DNA of 64,000 nucleotides, taken from the NCBI RefSeq assembly GCF_015594725.1, contig NZ_JADNRC010000003.1:62001-126000 (forward strand), read 5' to 3'. The stretch is from Flavobacterium sp. ALJ2. GTDB taxonomy: Bacteria > Bacteroidota > Bacteroidia > Flavobacteriales > Flavobacteriaceae. Below the pieces are notes generated by a model, which was given only the letters and a program-made list of their open reading frames with translations, had not been told where the DNA came from and ran no database searches. The position numbers and the translations under genes were made by a program. Shown here piece after piece: positions 44,727 to 52,466 of the stretch (its first letter is position 1; every line of letters begins with the position of its first letter).

Positions 44727-46151
44727 ATGAATTGGTTAAATAAAACACTTCTATTATTACTTCTTTCAATTACTATATGTTCAGCTCAAACTATTGAAAG
44801 AGATTCTAACTTTAGTCCAAAAGTCATTGAATCTCCCCTTTTAAAACAAGACTTTATAATTTTCAGAAACGAATTACAAAAATCATATCCGTCAATATAT
44901 CGCTTTAACAGCAAAAAAAATGTCGATAATTTATTCGATACTTATTTTTCTTCGATAAATAAAAACACTACTCAAATTGAATTTTTAGCAGAGATAAAAC
45001 TCATCTTAAGCCACTTACAAGACGGTCATTTTTATGCTGGCGCTTCCCCTGAGTTAAAACACTACTTTGATGAGAATGCAAAAGTTTTTCCAATACAAAT
45101 TAAGTTCATAAAAGACAATGCTTTTGTTGTGTCTTCCAGAAAACGAAATTTATTACCCGAAACAAAAATTTTGAGTATCAATACTATTCCAATTAATGAA
45201 ATCAAGGAAAAACTTTTCGAATATATCGTTTCTGATGGAAAAATCGAAACTAAAAAATATTGGATTCTAAATAATAATTTCTGGTTTTACTATCGACTAG
45301 TTTACGGCGACCAACCTGATTTTAAAATTGAATATGAATCGAATGACAAAAAGATTAAAATAATCAACCTCCAATCTGAACTATATAAAAATGCAGAATA
45401 TGAAGTTCATAAACTAGATCCAAGTAGCCATTTACAAGTGAATTATTTAAAAGACAATATAGCTTTAATGAACATCCAAACTTTTAATCAAGAGTTATTT
45501 GATGAAACAAAAGAGAATTACACTGAGTTTTTAGAGCAAACCTTTAAAGAAATTAAAGCGAAGAAAATAAATAGCTTAATAATCGATGTAAGAGGAAACA
45601 GCGGCGGAAGAGATATGTATGGTTCTCTATTATATTCTTACCTTACAAATACTCCATTTGACTATTATACCTCATTAGAAAGCACCACACAAAAACTAAC
45701 TAAAGAAAATCTAAACAGTTATAAACCAAAAGAAAATCCAACAGAAGATTATTTTAGAGGCAGGAATAATTTGGCTACCCAAAAACCAAGCAACAACAAT
45801 TATGCAAGCAAAGTTTATATCTTGATTGACGGCATGAGTTTTTCGACAACAGCCGAGTTTTGTGCTATTGCAAAAAGCAACAATAGAGCTGTATTTATCG
45901 GGGAAGAAACCGGCGGAGGATATTTTGGGAATACTTCTGGCAATGCTGTAGAATTAGTTTTACCAAATACTCAAATTTATGTTTCGATACCTACAACCAA
46001 ATATGTTTTATCAGTCAAAAAAGACAAATATAGTAACCGAGGTATTTTACCCGAATATAAAATAACCCCAACTATAAACGATTACATTCAGGATAAAGAT
46101 GTTCAGCTAGAATTTGCATTAAAACTTGCAAACCAAAAAACAAAAAAATAA
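44727..46151 (+). CDS. Exported S41-family peptidase
   Basis: Protein of 474 residues from ATG 44727, with a signal peptide (NWLNKTLLLLLLSITICSAQ). Tail-specific protease-like catalytic region: SLIIDVRGNSGGRDMYG, then KVYILIDGMSFSTTAEFCAIAKSNN with the nucleophile serine, and GEETGGGYFGNTSG. The PDZ part is reduced (TKILSINTIPINEIKE). It probably cleaves peptides in the periplasm. The downstream gene starts 27 bases after the stop, so the two may be co-transcribed. The substrate is unknown. Confidence 0.82.
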   Translation: MNWLNKTLLLLLLSITICSAQTIERDSNFSPKVIESPLLKQDFIIFRNELQKSYPSIYRFNSKKNVDNLFDTYFSSINKNTTQIEFLAEIKLILSHLQDGHFYAGASPELKHYFDENAKVFPIQIKFIKDNAFVVSSRKRNLLPETKILSINTIPINEIKEKLFEYIVSDGKIETKKYWILNNNFWFYYRLVYGDQPDFKIEYESNDKKIKIINLQSELYKNAEYEVHKLDPSSHLQVNYLKDNIALMNIQTFNQELFDETKENYTEFLEQTFKEIKAKKINSLIIDVRGNSGGRDMYGSLLYSYLTNTPFDYYTSLESTTQKLTKENLNSYKPKENPTEDYFRGRNNLATQKPSNNNYASKVYILIDGMSFSTTAEFCAIAKSNNRAVFIGEETGGGYFGNTSGNAVELVLPNTQIYVSIPTTKYVLSVKKDKYSNRGILPEYKITPTINDYIQDKDVQLEFALKLANQKTKK

Positions 46152-46178
46152 TTCAATCGAATTCCAAAACAAAAAAAG

Positions 46179-46682
46179 ATGTCGAATAAAATCCTTGTTC
46201 TTTTACTACTCTCCATTCTTTCCGTAAGTACAATTTTTGCCCAGAAAACCAAAAAGGACACACCCAAATTGAAAAGTAGATTGTATTATGAAATTAAAAA
46301 AGCCGATAGCACTTTATTTGCTGCCTTTAATAGGTGCGATACTATAGCTTACAAAAACTTTTTTATTGATGATCTCGAATTTTACCATGACCTTGGTGGC
46401 TTAACAACTTCTTTTAAAAACGAATTAGCTTCATTTAAGAAAATGTGCGCAAGAGGAAGCAACATTAGAAGAGAACTTGTAGAAAGCAGCTTGGAAGTGT
46501 ATCCAATTAAAGATTATGGTGCTGTCGAAATTGCTATTCATAACTTTTATCACACAAATAAAGGGGAAAAAGAAAAACCAAGCGGAACTTATAAATTTAT
46601 TCATGTTTGGCAACACAAAAATGGAGAATGGAGAATTGCAAGAATAATCAGTTATGGTCATGATTCGATGAAAAACGATTAG
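46179..46682 (+). CDS. Exported DUF4440/NTF2-like protein
   Basis: Protein of 167 residues with a signal peptide (KILVLLLLSILSVSTIFAQ). The mature domain has the DUF4440/SnoaL-like layout: IKKADSTLFAAFNRCDTIAYKNFFIDDLEFYHDLGG, then KDYGAVEIAIHNFYHT and the ending FIHVWQHKNGEWRIARIISYGH. These cone-shaped folds bind small molecules or act as weak enzymes. It follows the S41 peptidase closely and is probably in its operon. The exact role is unknown. Confidence 0.75.
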   Translation: MSNKILVLLLLSILSVSTIFAQKTKKDTPKLKSRLYYEIKKADSTLFAAFNRCDTIAYKNFFIDDLEFYHDLGGLTTSFKNELASFKKMCARGSNIRRELVESSLEVYPIKDYGAVEIAIHNFYHTNKGEKEKPSGTYKFIHVWQHKNGEWRIARIISYGHDSMKND

Positions 46683-47201
46683 TTATAAATAAGCAGTTAT
46701 AAGTGAATTACCATATTTATAAACTATCTCATTTAATGGATTGATTATCACATCTAAAAAAAACATCGGCTATTCTATCCTAAACAGTGACACATTACTC
46801 TTTAAGCCCCTATGAAATTACTTTTTTTTATTTGATTTCTTTATTTCTATTTTAATAACAAAACTATTGCCACTTAGGGATCTTACTCATAAAAACCCCT
46901 TATTGTTTCCTTTATAAAATCCTTTTTTTACACTCAAAAATCAATAAAACTAGCCTGCCTTATATTTGTTTAAACTGAAATAAATGGGACGTTTTAGTTA
47001 TTTAACGGTTATTTTTACTTAAATTGCGAACATATCTATCCCGTTTTTAGTCAAAATTTTTATTTGCCATTTATCAAATTCTATTTTACCTATCTGGAAT
47101 CTGACTAAAAATAACGTATCAATTTGCAATCTATATTGCATCTTTTAGCCTATCGAAAAAATTTCATAATCGGGCTCAAATAATCGAAAAAGAACAACAT
47201 A
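46683..47201 (+). promoter_or_regulatory. Long intergenic region before GNAT gene, with candidate promoter
   Basis: 519 bases without a supportable gene. TATATTTG at 46961-46968 is an exact TAnnTTTG match and would give a leader of about 230 nt. Within that leader, TTTTTAGTCA (47044-47053) and TGACTAAAAA (47102-47111) are perfectly complementary across a 48-base loop. No known riboswitch class was recognised. Confidence 0.4.
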
Positions 47202-47636
47202 ATGGAATTCAAAATAATTACTTCTGAACAAGGAGAGGATAACACATTTACTAGTGAAATAATCGCAAAATTTCTTCATACTCACCTGGAACAATATGGA
47301 GATACCCGTGAAGACATCCTCAAATGTATTGCATATGCAATGAACCCAGCCAAAGGTGGCACAATTGTACTTGCCTTAGAAGAAAAAGAAATTGTAGGTG
47401 CATGTATCTTAAACAATACAGGAATGAAAGATTATATTCCTGAAAATATACTTGTATATATTGCTGTTGACAAGTCTCAAAGAGGGAAAGGTTACGGAAA
47501 AAAATTAATGCAAAAAGTAATTGCTACAGCTCAAGGAAATATTGCTTTGCACGTAGAACCAGACAATCCTGCTAAAATTTTATACGAGAAACTAGGTTTT
47601 ACAAATAAATATCTCGAAATGCGTTTGAATAAGTAA
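47202..47636 (+). CDS. GNAT-family N-acetyltransferase
   Basis: Protein of 144 residues. The acetyl-CoA binding motif is VDKSQRGKGYGKKLMQKV (about 88-105), followed by IALHVEPDNPAKILYEKLGFTNKYLEM, the classical GNAT end. No signal peptide. It lies 40 bases upstream of a PLP racemase gene on the same strand, so the acetylated substrate could be an amino acid handled by that enzyme; this is inference from context only. Confidence 0.85.
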   Translation: MEFKIITSEQGEDNTFTSEIIAKFLHTHLEQYGDTREDILKCIAYAMNPAKGGTIVLALEEKEIVGACILNNTGMKDYIPENILVYIAVDKSQRGKGYGKKLMQKVIATAQGNIALHVEPDNPAKILYEKLGFTNKYLEMRLNK

Positions 47637-47676
47637 AACTGAATTATTAATTCAAATAAAAAAGAAAAAGAACGCA

Positions 47677-48750
47677 ATGGCATTCATAAAATTATACCGT
47701 AAAAAATTAGAGGAGAATTATACTTTTCTCAACAACATTTTCATTTCCAAAAACATTAAATGGGGTGTTGTTTCTAAACTTTTATGTGGAAATAAAATAT
47801 ACCTTAAAGAAATAATCGCTTTGGGAGTTACAGAAATCCATGATTCTCGTGTCAGTAACCTACGAAAAATTAAAGCAATAGATCCTACTATTCAAACTGT
47901 TTACATTAAACCTCCTGCAAAACGAAGCATTGCAAGCATTGTAAAATATGCTGATGTTAGTTTTAATACTGAAATTTATACCATACAGCTGCTTTCGCGT
48001 GAAGCCGAAAAACAAAATAAAATCCATAAAATCATTATTATGATTGAAATGGGAGATTTACGCGAAGGTGTAATGGGCGAAGATTTAGTTGAGTTTTATG
48101 GGCAAGTTTTCAGCCTCCCAAATATTGAAGTTCTCGGTATTGGTACCAACCTTAATTGTTTGAGCGGCGTGATGCCTACTCAAGACAAACTAATTCAATT
48201 AAGTTTATACAAGCAACTTATTGAAGCTAAATTTAATATCAGTATTCCGTGGGTTTCAGGCGGAACTTCGGTTGCATTGCCTTTGATTATTAAAAATGCA
48301 AGACCAATGGAAGTAAACCATTTTAGGATTGGTGAAGCATTGTTCTTTGGGAAGGACTTGTTTACTGGAGAAACTATCGAAGGGATGCACAACGATGTTT
48401 TCAAGCTTTATACTGAGATTATCGAAATAACCGAAAAACCAGATATCCCGACTGGCGAATTGGGCGAAAATGTCGCTGGAAATACTTTTTCAATGAACGA
48501 TACCGAAGATTTTGGCGGTACTTCATTGCGGGCAATCCTTGATATTGGTTTACTCGATATGCAACCGCAATACTTAGAATCTGATGATGCCGAAATTAGC
48601 ATTGTCGATGCTAGTTCGGATATGTTAGTAATTGATATTTCTAAATCTAAAAAGAAATATAAAATTGGAGATTTAGTCTCGTTCAATATTAAATATATGG
48701 GTGCCTTATATCTGCTAAACTCCGATTATATCGAAAAAACTATCGAGTAG
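47677..48750 (+). CDS. Alanine/ornithine racemase-family PLP enzyme
   Basis: Protein of 357 residues with the N-terminal alanine-racemase-type TIM barrel. The expected PLP-lysine region is NIKWGVVSKLLCGN, with EIHDSRVSNLRKIK, IIMIEMGDLREGV, GIGTNLNCLSG and NHFRIGEALFFG following. These are the motifs of the ornithine/serine racemase-like family found in Clostridium and Bacteroidota. It probably interconverts L and D forms of an amino acid. It is co-directional with the GNAT gene and ends at a strong terminator. Confidence 0.8.
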   Translation: MAFIKLYRKKLEENYTFLNNIFISKNIKWGVVSKLLCGNKIYLKEIIALGVTEIHDSRVSNLRKIKAIDPTIQTVYIKPPAKRSIASIVKYADVSFNTEIYTIQLLSREAEKQNKIHKIIIMIEMGDLREGVMGEDLVEFYGQVFSLPNIEVLGIGTNLNCLSGVMPTQDKLIQLSLYKQLIEAKFNISIPWVSGGTSVALPLIIKNARPMEVNHFRIGEALFFGKDLFTGETIEGMHNDVFKLYTEIIEITEKPDIPTGELGENVAGNTFSMNDTEDFGGTSLRAILDIGLLDMQPQYLESDDAEISIVDASSDMLVIDISKSKKKYKIGDLVSFNIKYMGALYLLNSDYIEKTIE

Positions 48751-48754
48751 TTTA

Positions 48755-48785
48755 TAAAAAACGAGATGAATATCATCTCGTTTTT
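48755..48785 (+). terminator. Terminator after the racemase gene
   Basis: AAAAAACGAGATGA and its perfect complement pair around ATA, ending in a T run. Confidence 0.8.
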
Positions 48786-48791
48786 TATTTT

Positions 48792-49003
48792 AATAGAGTG
48801 ATTAAAGCTACTTGGCAGTTCAGATTTCGATTTCCAGTTTAATCTCTGGCTATCCTGAAAAGCTTTATATCCTGAAAAGTATTAACTACTTGTTCGTTAA
48901 AGTTCTCAGGTCAATCGCCTTCTTTGCTTGTACCTATTTGACCAGAAAAAGTATAAATATCTGCATTGCCAGATATCTTCGTAACATGAGAATAATTAAC
49001 CTA
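48792..49003 (-). pseudogene. Decayed RidA/YjgF-family gene
   Basis: Reading the minus strand from 49003 gives VNYSHVTKISGNADIYTF, then SGQIGTSKEGD, an in-frame TGA, PENFNEQVVNTFQDIK, and after a shift to another frame FQDSQRLNWKSKSELPSS. This follows the RidA/Rid family order (YSHAVK...YTFSGQIG...LPENF..QV..TF.NIK....GLNWKS). At least one stop and one frameshift break it, and the rest of the domain, which would be C-terminal, is absent. RidA proteins deaminate reactive enamine/imine intermediates made by PLP enzymes, and a PLP racemase gene lies next door. No start codon is evident. It is a relic. Confidence 0.6.
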
Positions 49004-49357
49004 CCGGTGCTGATAATGTACTTGAATTTGATCTTGTTACCGCTTTTATTTTATTATTTATGTTCATTTTTGTTTCTAATAATTATTAAATTTCGACAAC
49101 TTTTATTTCTCAAATAATTCCGAGTCAAACAAATTTAAAAGACATAACTCTAAATCTGTTTTTCTATTTTTAAATATTTAACTTGTTGTATTACAGATTA
49201 AATCAATACTTCGCACAAAACGAATTAGAATTAGATTACATTTAAAAAATTACTATTCTAAGATAAACCTCTATATTAGCAATAGTAATTTACTTATAAA
49301 TAACATAGTTTTAATTCTTTACTATAAGAATAAACTAATCTAAATTCTGTTGCCCTA
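49004..49357. other. Intergenic region, no gene seen
   Basis: About 350 very AT-rich bases between the RidA relic and the EreA-like gene. No open frame that looks coding and no RNA fold was found. Confidence 0.4.
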
Positions 49358-50626
49358 ATGAAGCTATTAAAAAGGATTATACAATTTTTAGTTATTATTT
49401 TAATTCTTAGTTTCCTTTATAATTATGGAGTAAAGCTAATTGATGAACAAGTTGGCAAAAAATATGTAACCTACTGGAAACATAATACAACATTATATGA
49501 ATCTGTTCCTCAAGACGAAAATTTCACTTTTAAAAACTTCGAAAAGAATGCATTAAAAAATGATTTGATTCTCTACGGTGAGTTTCATGGAGTAAAAGAA
49601 ACTATTAAAATAGATTTAGAATTTATTAAATATTTAAACCGTAAAGTTGGAATGAAAACCCATCTTGCTGAATTTGACTTTAGCCAAGCCTATTTTCTAA
49701 ACGAATACCTAGAAAACGGAAATGACACTATTATTGGTTATGTTTTAAATAAATGGATTATAAATCACGGACATCATAATAAAGACTATAAAAGCAAATG
49801 GGTAGAAATTCGCGAAATAAATAAAAAGCAACCCAATAGTTTGAAAATTAAAATTTATGGAATTGATAAAATTCAAGATATAGAAACAACCCAAAATCAC
49901 CTAAATATTCTTTTTAAAAAATTAAACATTTTAGTAGAAATACCAAAAGAAAAGGCTGACTTTATCAAATGGGGGAATACAAATTTGTCACAAATTGTCT
50001 CTAATATATCTCGAGATACAACAAACACAAGTCTTATAGAAGACATTTTACACATAAAAAAAAATCTTGTTGACTATCCTAATACATCAAGAGAAAACAT
50101 TATGTTCTCCAATTTTAAAGACTTTTATAAGAGATATAAGTTTAAAAACAAGAAAATTTATGGCTATTTCGGCGAAGCGCATGTTCTTCAAAAAGAAATG
50201 AATCACATAAAAGATTTTGGAACTCTTATTAAAGAATCAAACATGCCTATTAAGAACAAAACATATACTGTTATATCACGCTATTTAAATAGCTATATGG
50301 CCGCTCCTTCAAAATTTCTTCCCTTTTTTATCAGAGATAGCACGGAACATACTAAAATGAACATTACTTCGGATAATTGTTTCCTACTATATCATTATGG
50401 GATAAATGATTTAAAAAAAGTTACTAAAGAGAACACTACTACCTTTTTTGAAATCAATAATGTAGACTCACCCTATAAAAATTCATTACGTCTTGTAAAA
50501 AGTTTAGGCCTTTTCAGCTTAATGTCAGGCATGCAAATTACAGATAAGAAAACCTCAACTACAGACTATGCTCAGGCAATAATATTGATAAGAAATTCTG
50601 ATTGGGCTGAGCCAATGAAAGAATAA
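49358..50626 (+). CDS. Erythromycin-esterase/ChaN-fold-like membrane-anchored protein
   Basis: Protein of 422 residues with an N-terminal membrane anchor (IIQFLVIILILSFLYNYG). The body has LILYGEFHGVKETIKIDLEFIKYLNRKVGMKTHLAEFDFSQAYFLNEYLENGND and later KKIYGYFGEAHVLQKEMNHI. The GExHG and GExH pair, with flanking helices, is the pattern of the EreA/ChaN/TraB-like fold, whose members include esterases and haem- or peptide-handling proteins. It is probably extracytoplasmic. It is a single gene. The enzymatic role is not established; resistance to macrolides should not be assumed. Confidence 0.6.
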   Translation: MKLLKRIIQFLVIILILSFLYNYGVKLIDEQVGKKYVTYWKHNTTLYESVPQDENFTFKNFEKNALKNDLILYGEFHGVKETIKIDLEFIKYLNRKVGMKTHLAEFDFSQAYFLNEYLENGNDTIIGYVLNKWIINHGHHNKDYKSKWVEIREINKKQPNSLKIKIYGIDKIQDIETTQNHLNILFKKLNILVEIPKEKADFIKWGNTNLSQIVSNISRDTTNTSLIEDILHIKKNLVDYPNTSRENIMFSNFKDFYKRYKFKNKKIYGYFGEAHVLQKEMNHIKDFGTLIKESNMPIKNKTYTVISRYLNSYMAAPSKFLPFFIRDSTEHTKMNITSDNCFLLYHYGINDLKKVTKENTTTFFEINNVDSPYKNSLRLVKSLGLFSLMSGMQITDKKTSTTDYAQAIILIRNSDWAEPMKE

Positions 50627-50947
50627 AATTAAGTAAAACTATTACAATTAAAATTTTAATAAATTACTATTTTAATTCTTATATTCGTTTGATCAAAACC
50701 ATTACAATTACCTGTAAATCAATCAAAAACGCCCCTTATCAGAACTGGTTAATATAAATGAATTTATAGTTGGTGTAATTGAAGAAGTAAAAATATTTTT
50801 TTGAGAAACAAATCGAACACGTTTGTTTTGGGCGTTACTCATAGAATTAACCTTACTTATTAATACATAGTTGTTACTATAATTAAGTGTTTAATTACTA
50901 TATTCGTCTTTCAAACGTAACCTTTATAGAAACCAATAAATTTAAAA
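50627..50947. other. Intergenic region, no gene seen
   Basis: 320 AT-rich bases. A 7-base inverted repeat AACGCCC (50728-50734) / GGGCGTT (50830-50836) is the only structure noted; it is too weak to name. Confidence 0.3.
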
Positions 50948-52066
50948 ATGTCATTTTTAAAAAAACTTTTCGGAAAAAAGAAAAAAGAAAAATCTTCTGA
51001 TCAAATAGAATTATCCTGGATACCAGAAACAGAAAACCCTTGGGGACATAAAATTTTAGATTTGCGCCCTTTTTCCCAAACCATGATTTCTACTTCAGAA
51101 AATAAAGAAATGGCTACTAATGCAATTTCCTACAACGCAGAAAACGGTACTTCTTTTTTCGGACAGAAACCAGTAAATGAAAAAACAATCAAAGCAAACC
51201 TTTCATTTAAAACAGATAAAATTCTGTATCCCGGAGTTTTGTTCACTCCCAATACAATGGAGCATAAATGGGCTCTTTATTTTGATGGAGAGTTTTTGAT
51301 TTTTGTCCGTAGTTGGCTAAGAGAAATTTTAGTTGTCGCAAAAACGACACAAAAAGAAAATGAACTTATCGTTGAAACAATTACTGGAGAATTTACAGAA
51401 GATGAAAGTCCGGAATTTACAAAAGCTATTCTTAACTTTATTTTAATCAGCCATTCGATTGGCGAAATAGTTCCTGCTCTCTTACCAATTGAATTTCAAA
51501 ATGACACTACAATTGCATGTCATTGGGCATTTTCGACTTATGGAAATATGGCCCAATTGGGAGTATTTGATGAACAATTTCTTCCCACTTCAAATTTGCC
51601 ATTGCGATCGCACTCCTTGCTTCATATAGCAGTTGCTCAGGGAGAAATAAAAGAAATTGAGACCGAATTTAAAAAAGGGGTAAACTTAAATGCTCTAGCT
51701 GGAGATGGATTAGCACCGTTGCATTGGTCAATGGTTGCAGATGGTATTGAATCAATGGCAAAATTACTAGAATTAGGAGCTGACCCAAATTCACGAACTA
51801 ATGAAGGCGCAACACCTATAATGAATGCGGTACAATCTAATAAAATAGAGAAATTAAATTTACTTATAAAATCGGGGGGACTGATAAATCTACAAGATAA
51901 TAGAGGATTTACAGCATTACATCGAGCCTGTGAAATGGGGAATATTGCTATTGTAAAAATTCTACTGGAAAACGGTGCAGACAAATCAATTTCAGCAGAA
52001 GGACATACTGCCCTTTCACTTGCAATTATGACGAAACAAAATGAAATAATTGAATTACTAAAGTAA
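50948..52066 (+). CDS. Ankyrin-repeat protein with unassigned N-terminal domain
   Basis: Protein of 372 residues, no signal peptide. The N-terminal part (about 1-210) starts with a very basic stretch, FLKKLFGKKKKEK, and contains YNAENGTSFFGQKP and MEHKWALYFDGEFLIFVRSWLREI; I cannot assign it. Residues about 220-372 form four or five ankyrin repeats: SLLHIAVAQGEIKEIETE, DGLAPLHWSMVADG, EGATPIMNAVQSNKIEKL, RGFTALHRACEMGNIAIVKIL and EGHTALSLAIMTKQNEII. It is a protein-interaction scaffold of unknown partner. It is a single gene. Confidence 0.8.
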   Translation: MSFLKKLFGKKKKEKSSDQIELSWIPETENPWGHKILDLRPFSQTMISTSENKEMATNAISYNAENGTSFFGQKPVNEKTIKANLSFKTDKILYPGVLFTPNTMEHKWALYFDGEFLIFVRSWLREILVVAKTTQKENELIVETITGEFTEDESPEFTKAILNFILISHSIGEIVPALLPIEFQNDTTIACHWAFSTYGNMAQLGVFDEQFLPTSNLPLRSHSLLHIAVAQGEIKEIETEFKKGVNLNALAGDGLAPLHWSMVADGIESMAKLLELGADPNSRTNEGATPIMNAVQSNKIEKLNLLIKSGGLINLQDNRGFTALHRACEMGNIAIVKILLENGADKSISAEGHTALSLAIMTKQNEIIELLK

Positions 52067-52082
52067 TGAAGTTATGTAATCT

Positions 52083-52123
52083 CAAATTGGATTAAGAAAA
52101 CTCTAATCCAATTTGTTTTTTTT
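52083..52123 (+). terminator. Terminator after the ankyrin gene
   Basis: CAAATTGGATTA (52083-52094) pairs with TAATCCAATTTG (52104-52115), followed by eight T. Confidence 0.8.
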
Positions 52124-52466
52124 ATTTACTCTACAATCTTACTCAAATCCAAACTATTCTGATGCAATCAAAACCGACTCTCGATTTGGTTGTTACGGAT
52201 GTATTTGTGTCATTCTATAATCTCGTGCACATATCCTTTTCCGAGAACTAGCAAACTGTAATTAGTTTCCTTTTGGTCTTTCTATACAGAATTCCCCAAG
52301 TCAATAATACTTCCTTCTTATTTTATTCTTATTATCATACTATCCTATAAGCGCTACTTCTCAGAGGTTTAATTAAATTATTATCTAAATAATGAAAAAC
52401 ATTTAAAAAAATAAATTTTAGATAATATATATTTCATATTTTTAGCAACAAAATTGCAGATAAACT
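52124..52466. other. Intergenic region, no gene recognised
   Basis: About 340 bases before the first amidohydrolase gene. The right half is AT-rich promoter-like sequence. The left half is less AT-rich and could hold a gene relic on the minus strand, but I could not match it to any family. Confidence 0.3.

Noticed and set aside
48812..49117. Open frame of 101 codons on the + strand after the racemase gene
   Set aside because: The composition is unlike the neighbours, there is no family resemblance, and the opposite strand reads as a broken RidA-family gene, which explains the sequence better.
50728..50836. Inverted repeat AACGCCC/GGGCGTT as ends of a small mobile element
   Set aside because: Only 7 bases, no target duplication and no gene inside; it could occur by chance.
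52124..52330. Possible gene relic on the minus strand before the amidohydrolase operon
   Set aside because: Several translated fragments were tried, and none could be matched to a family with any confidence.
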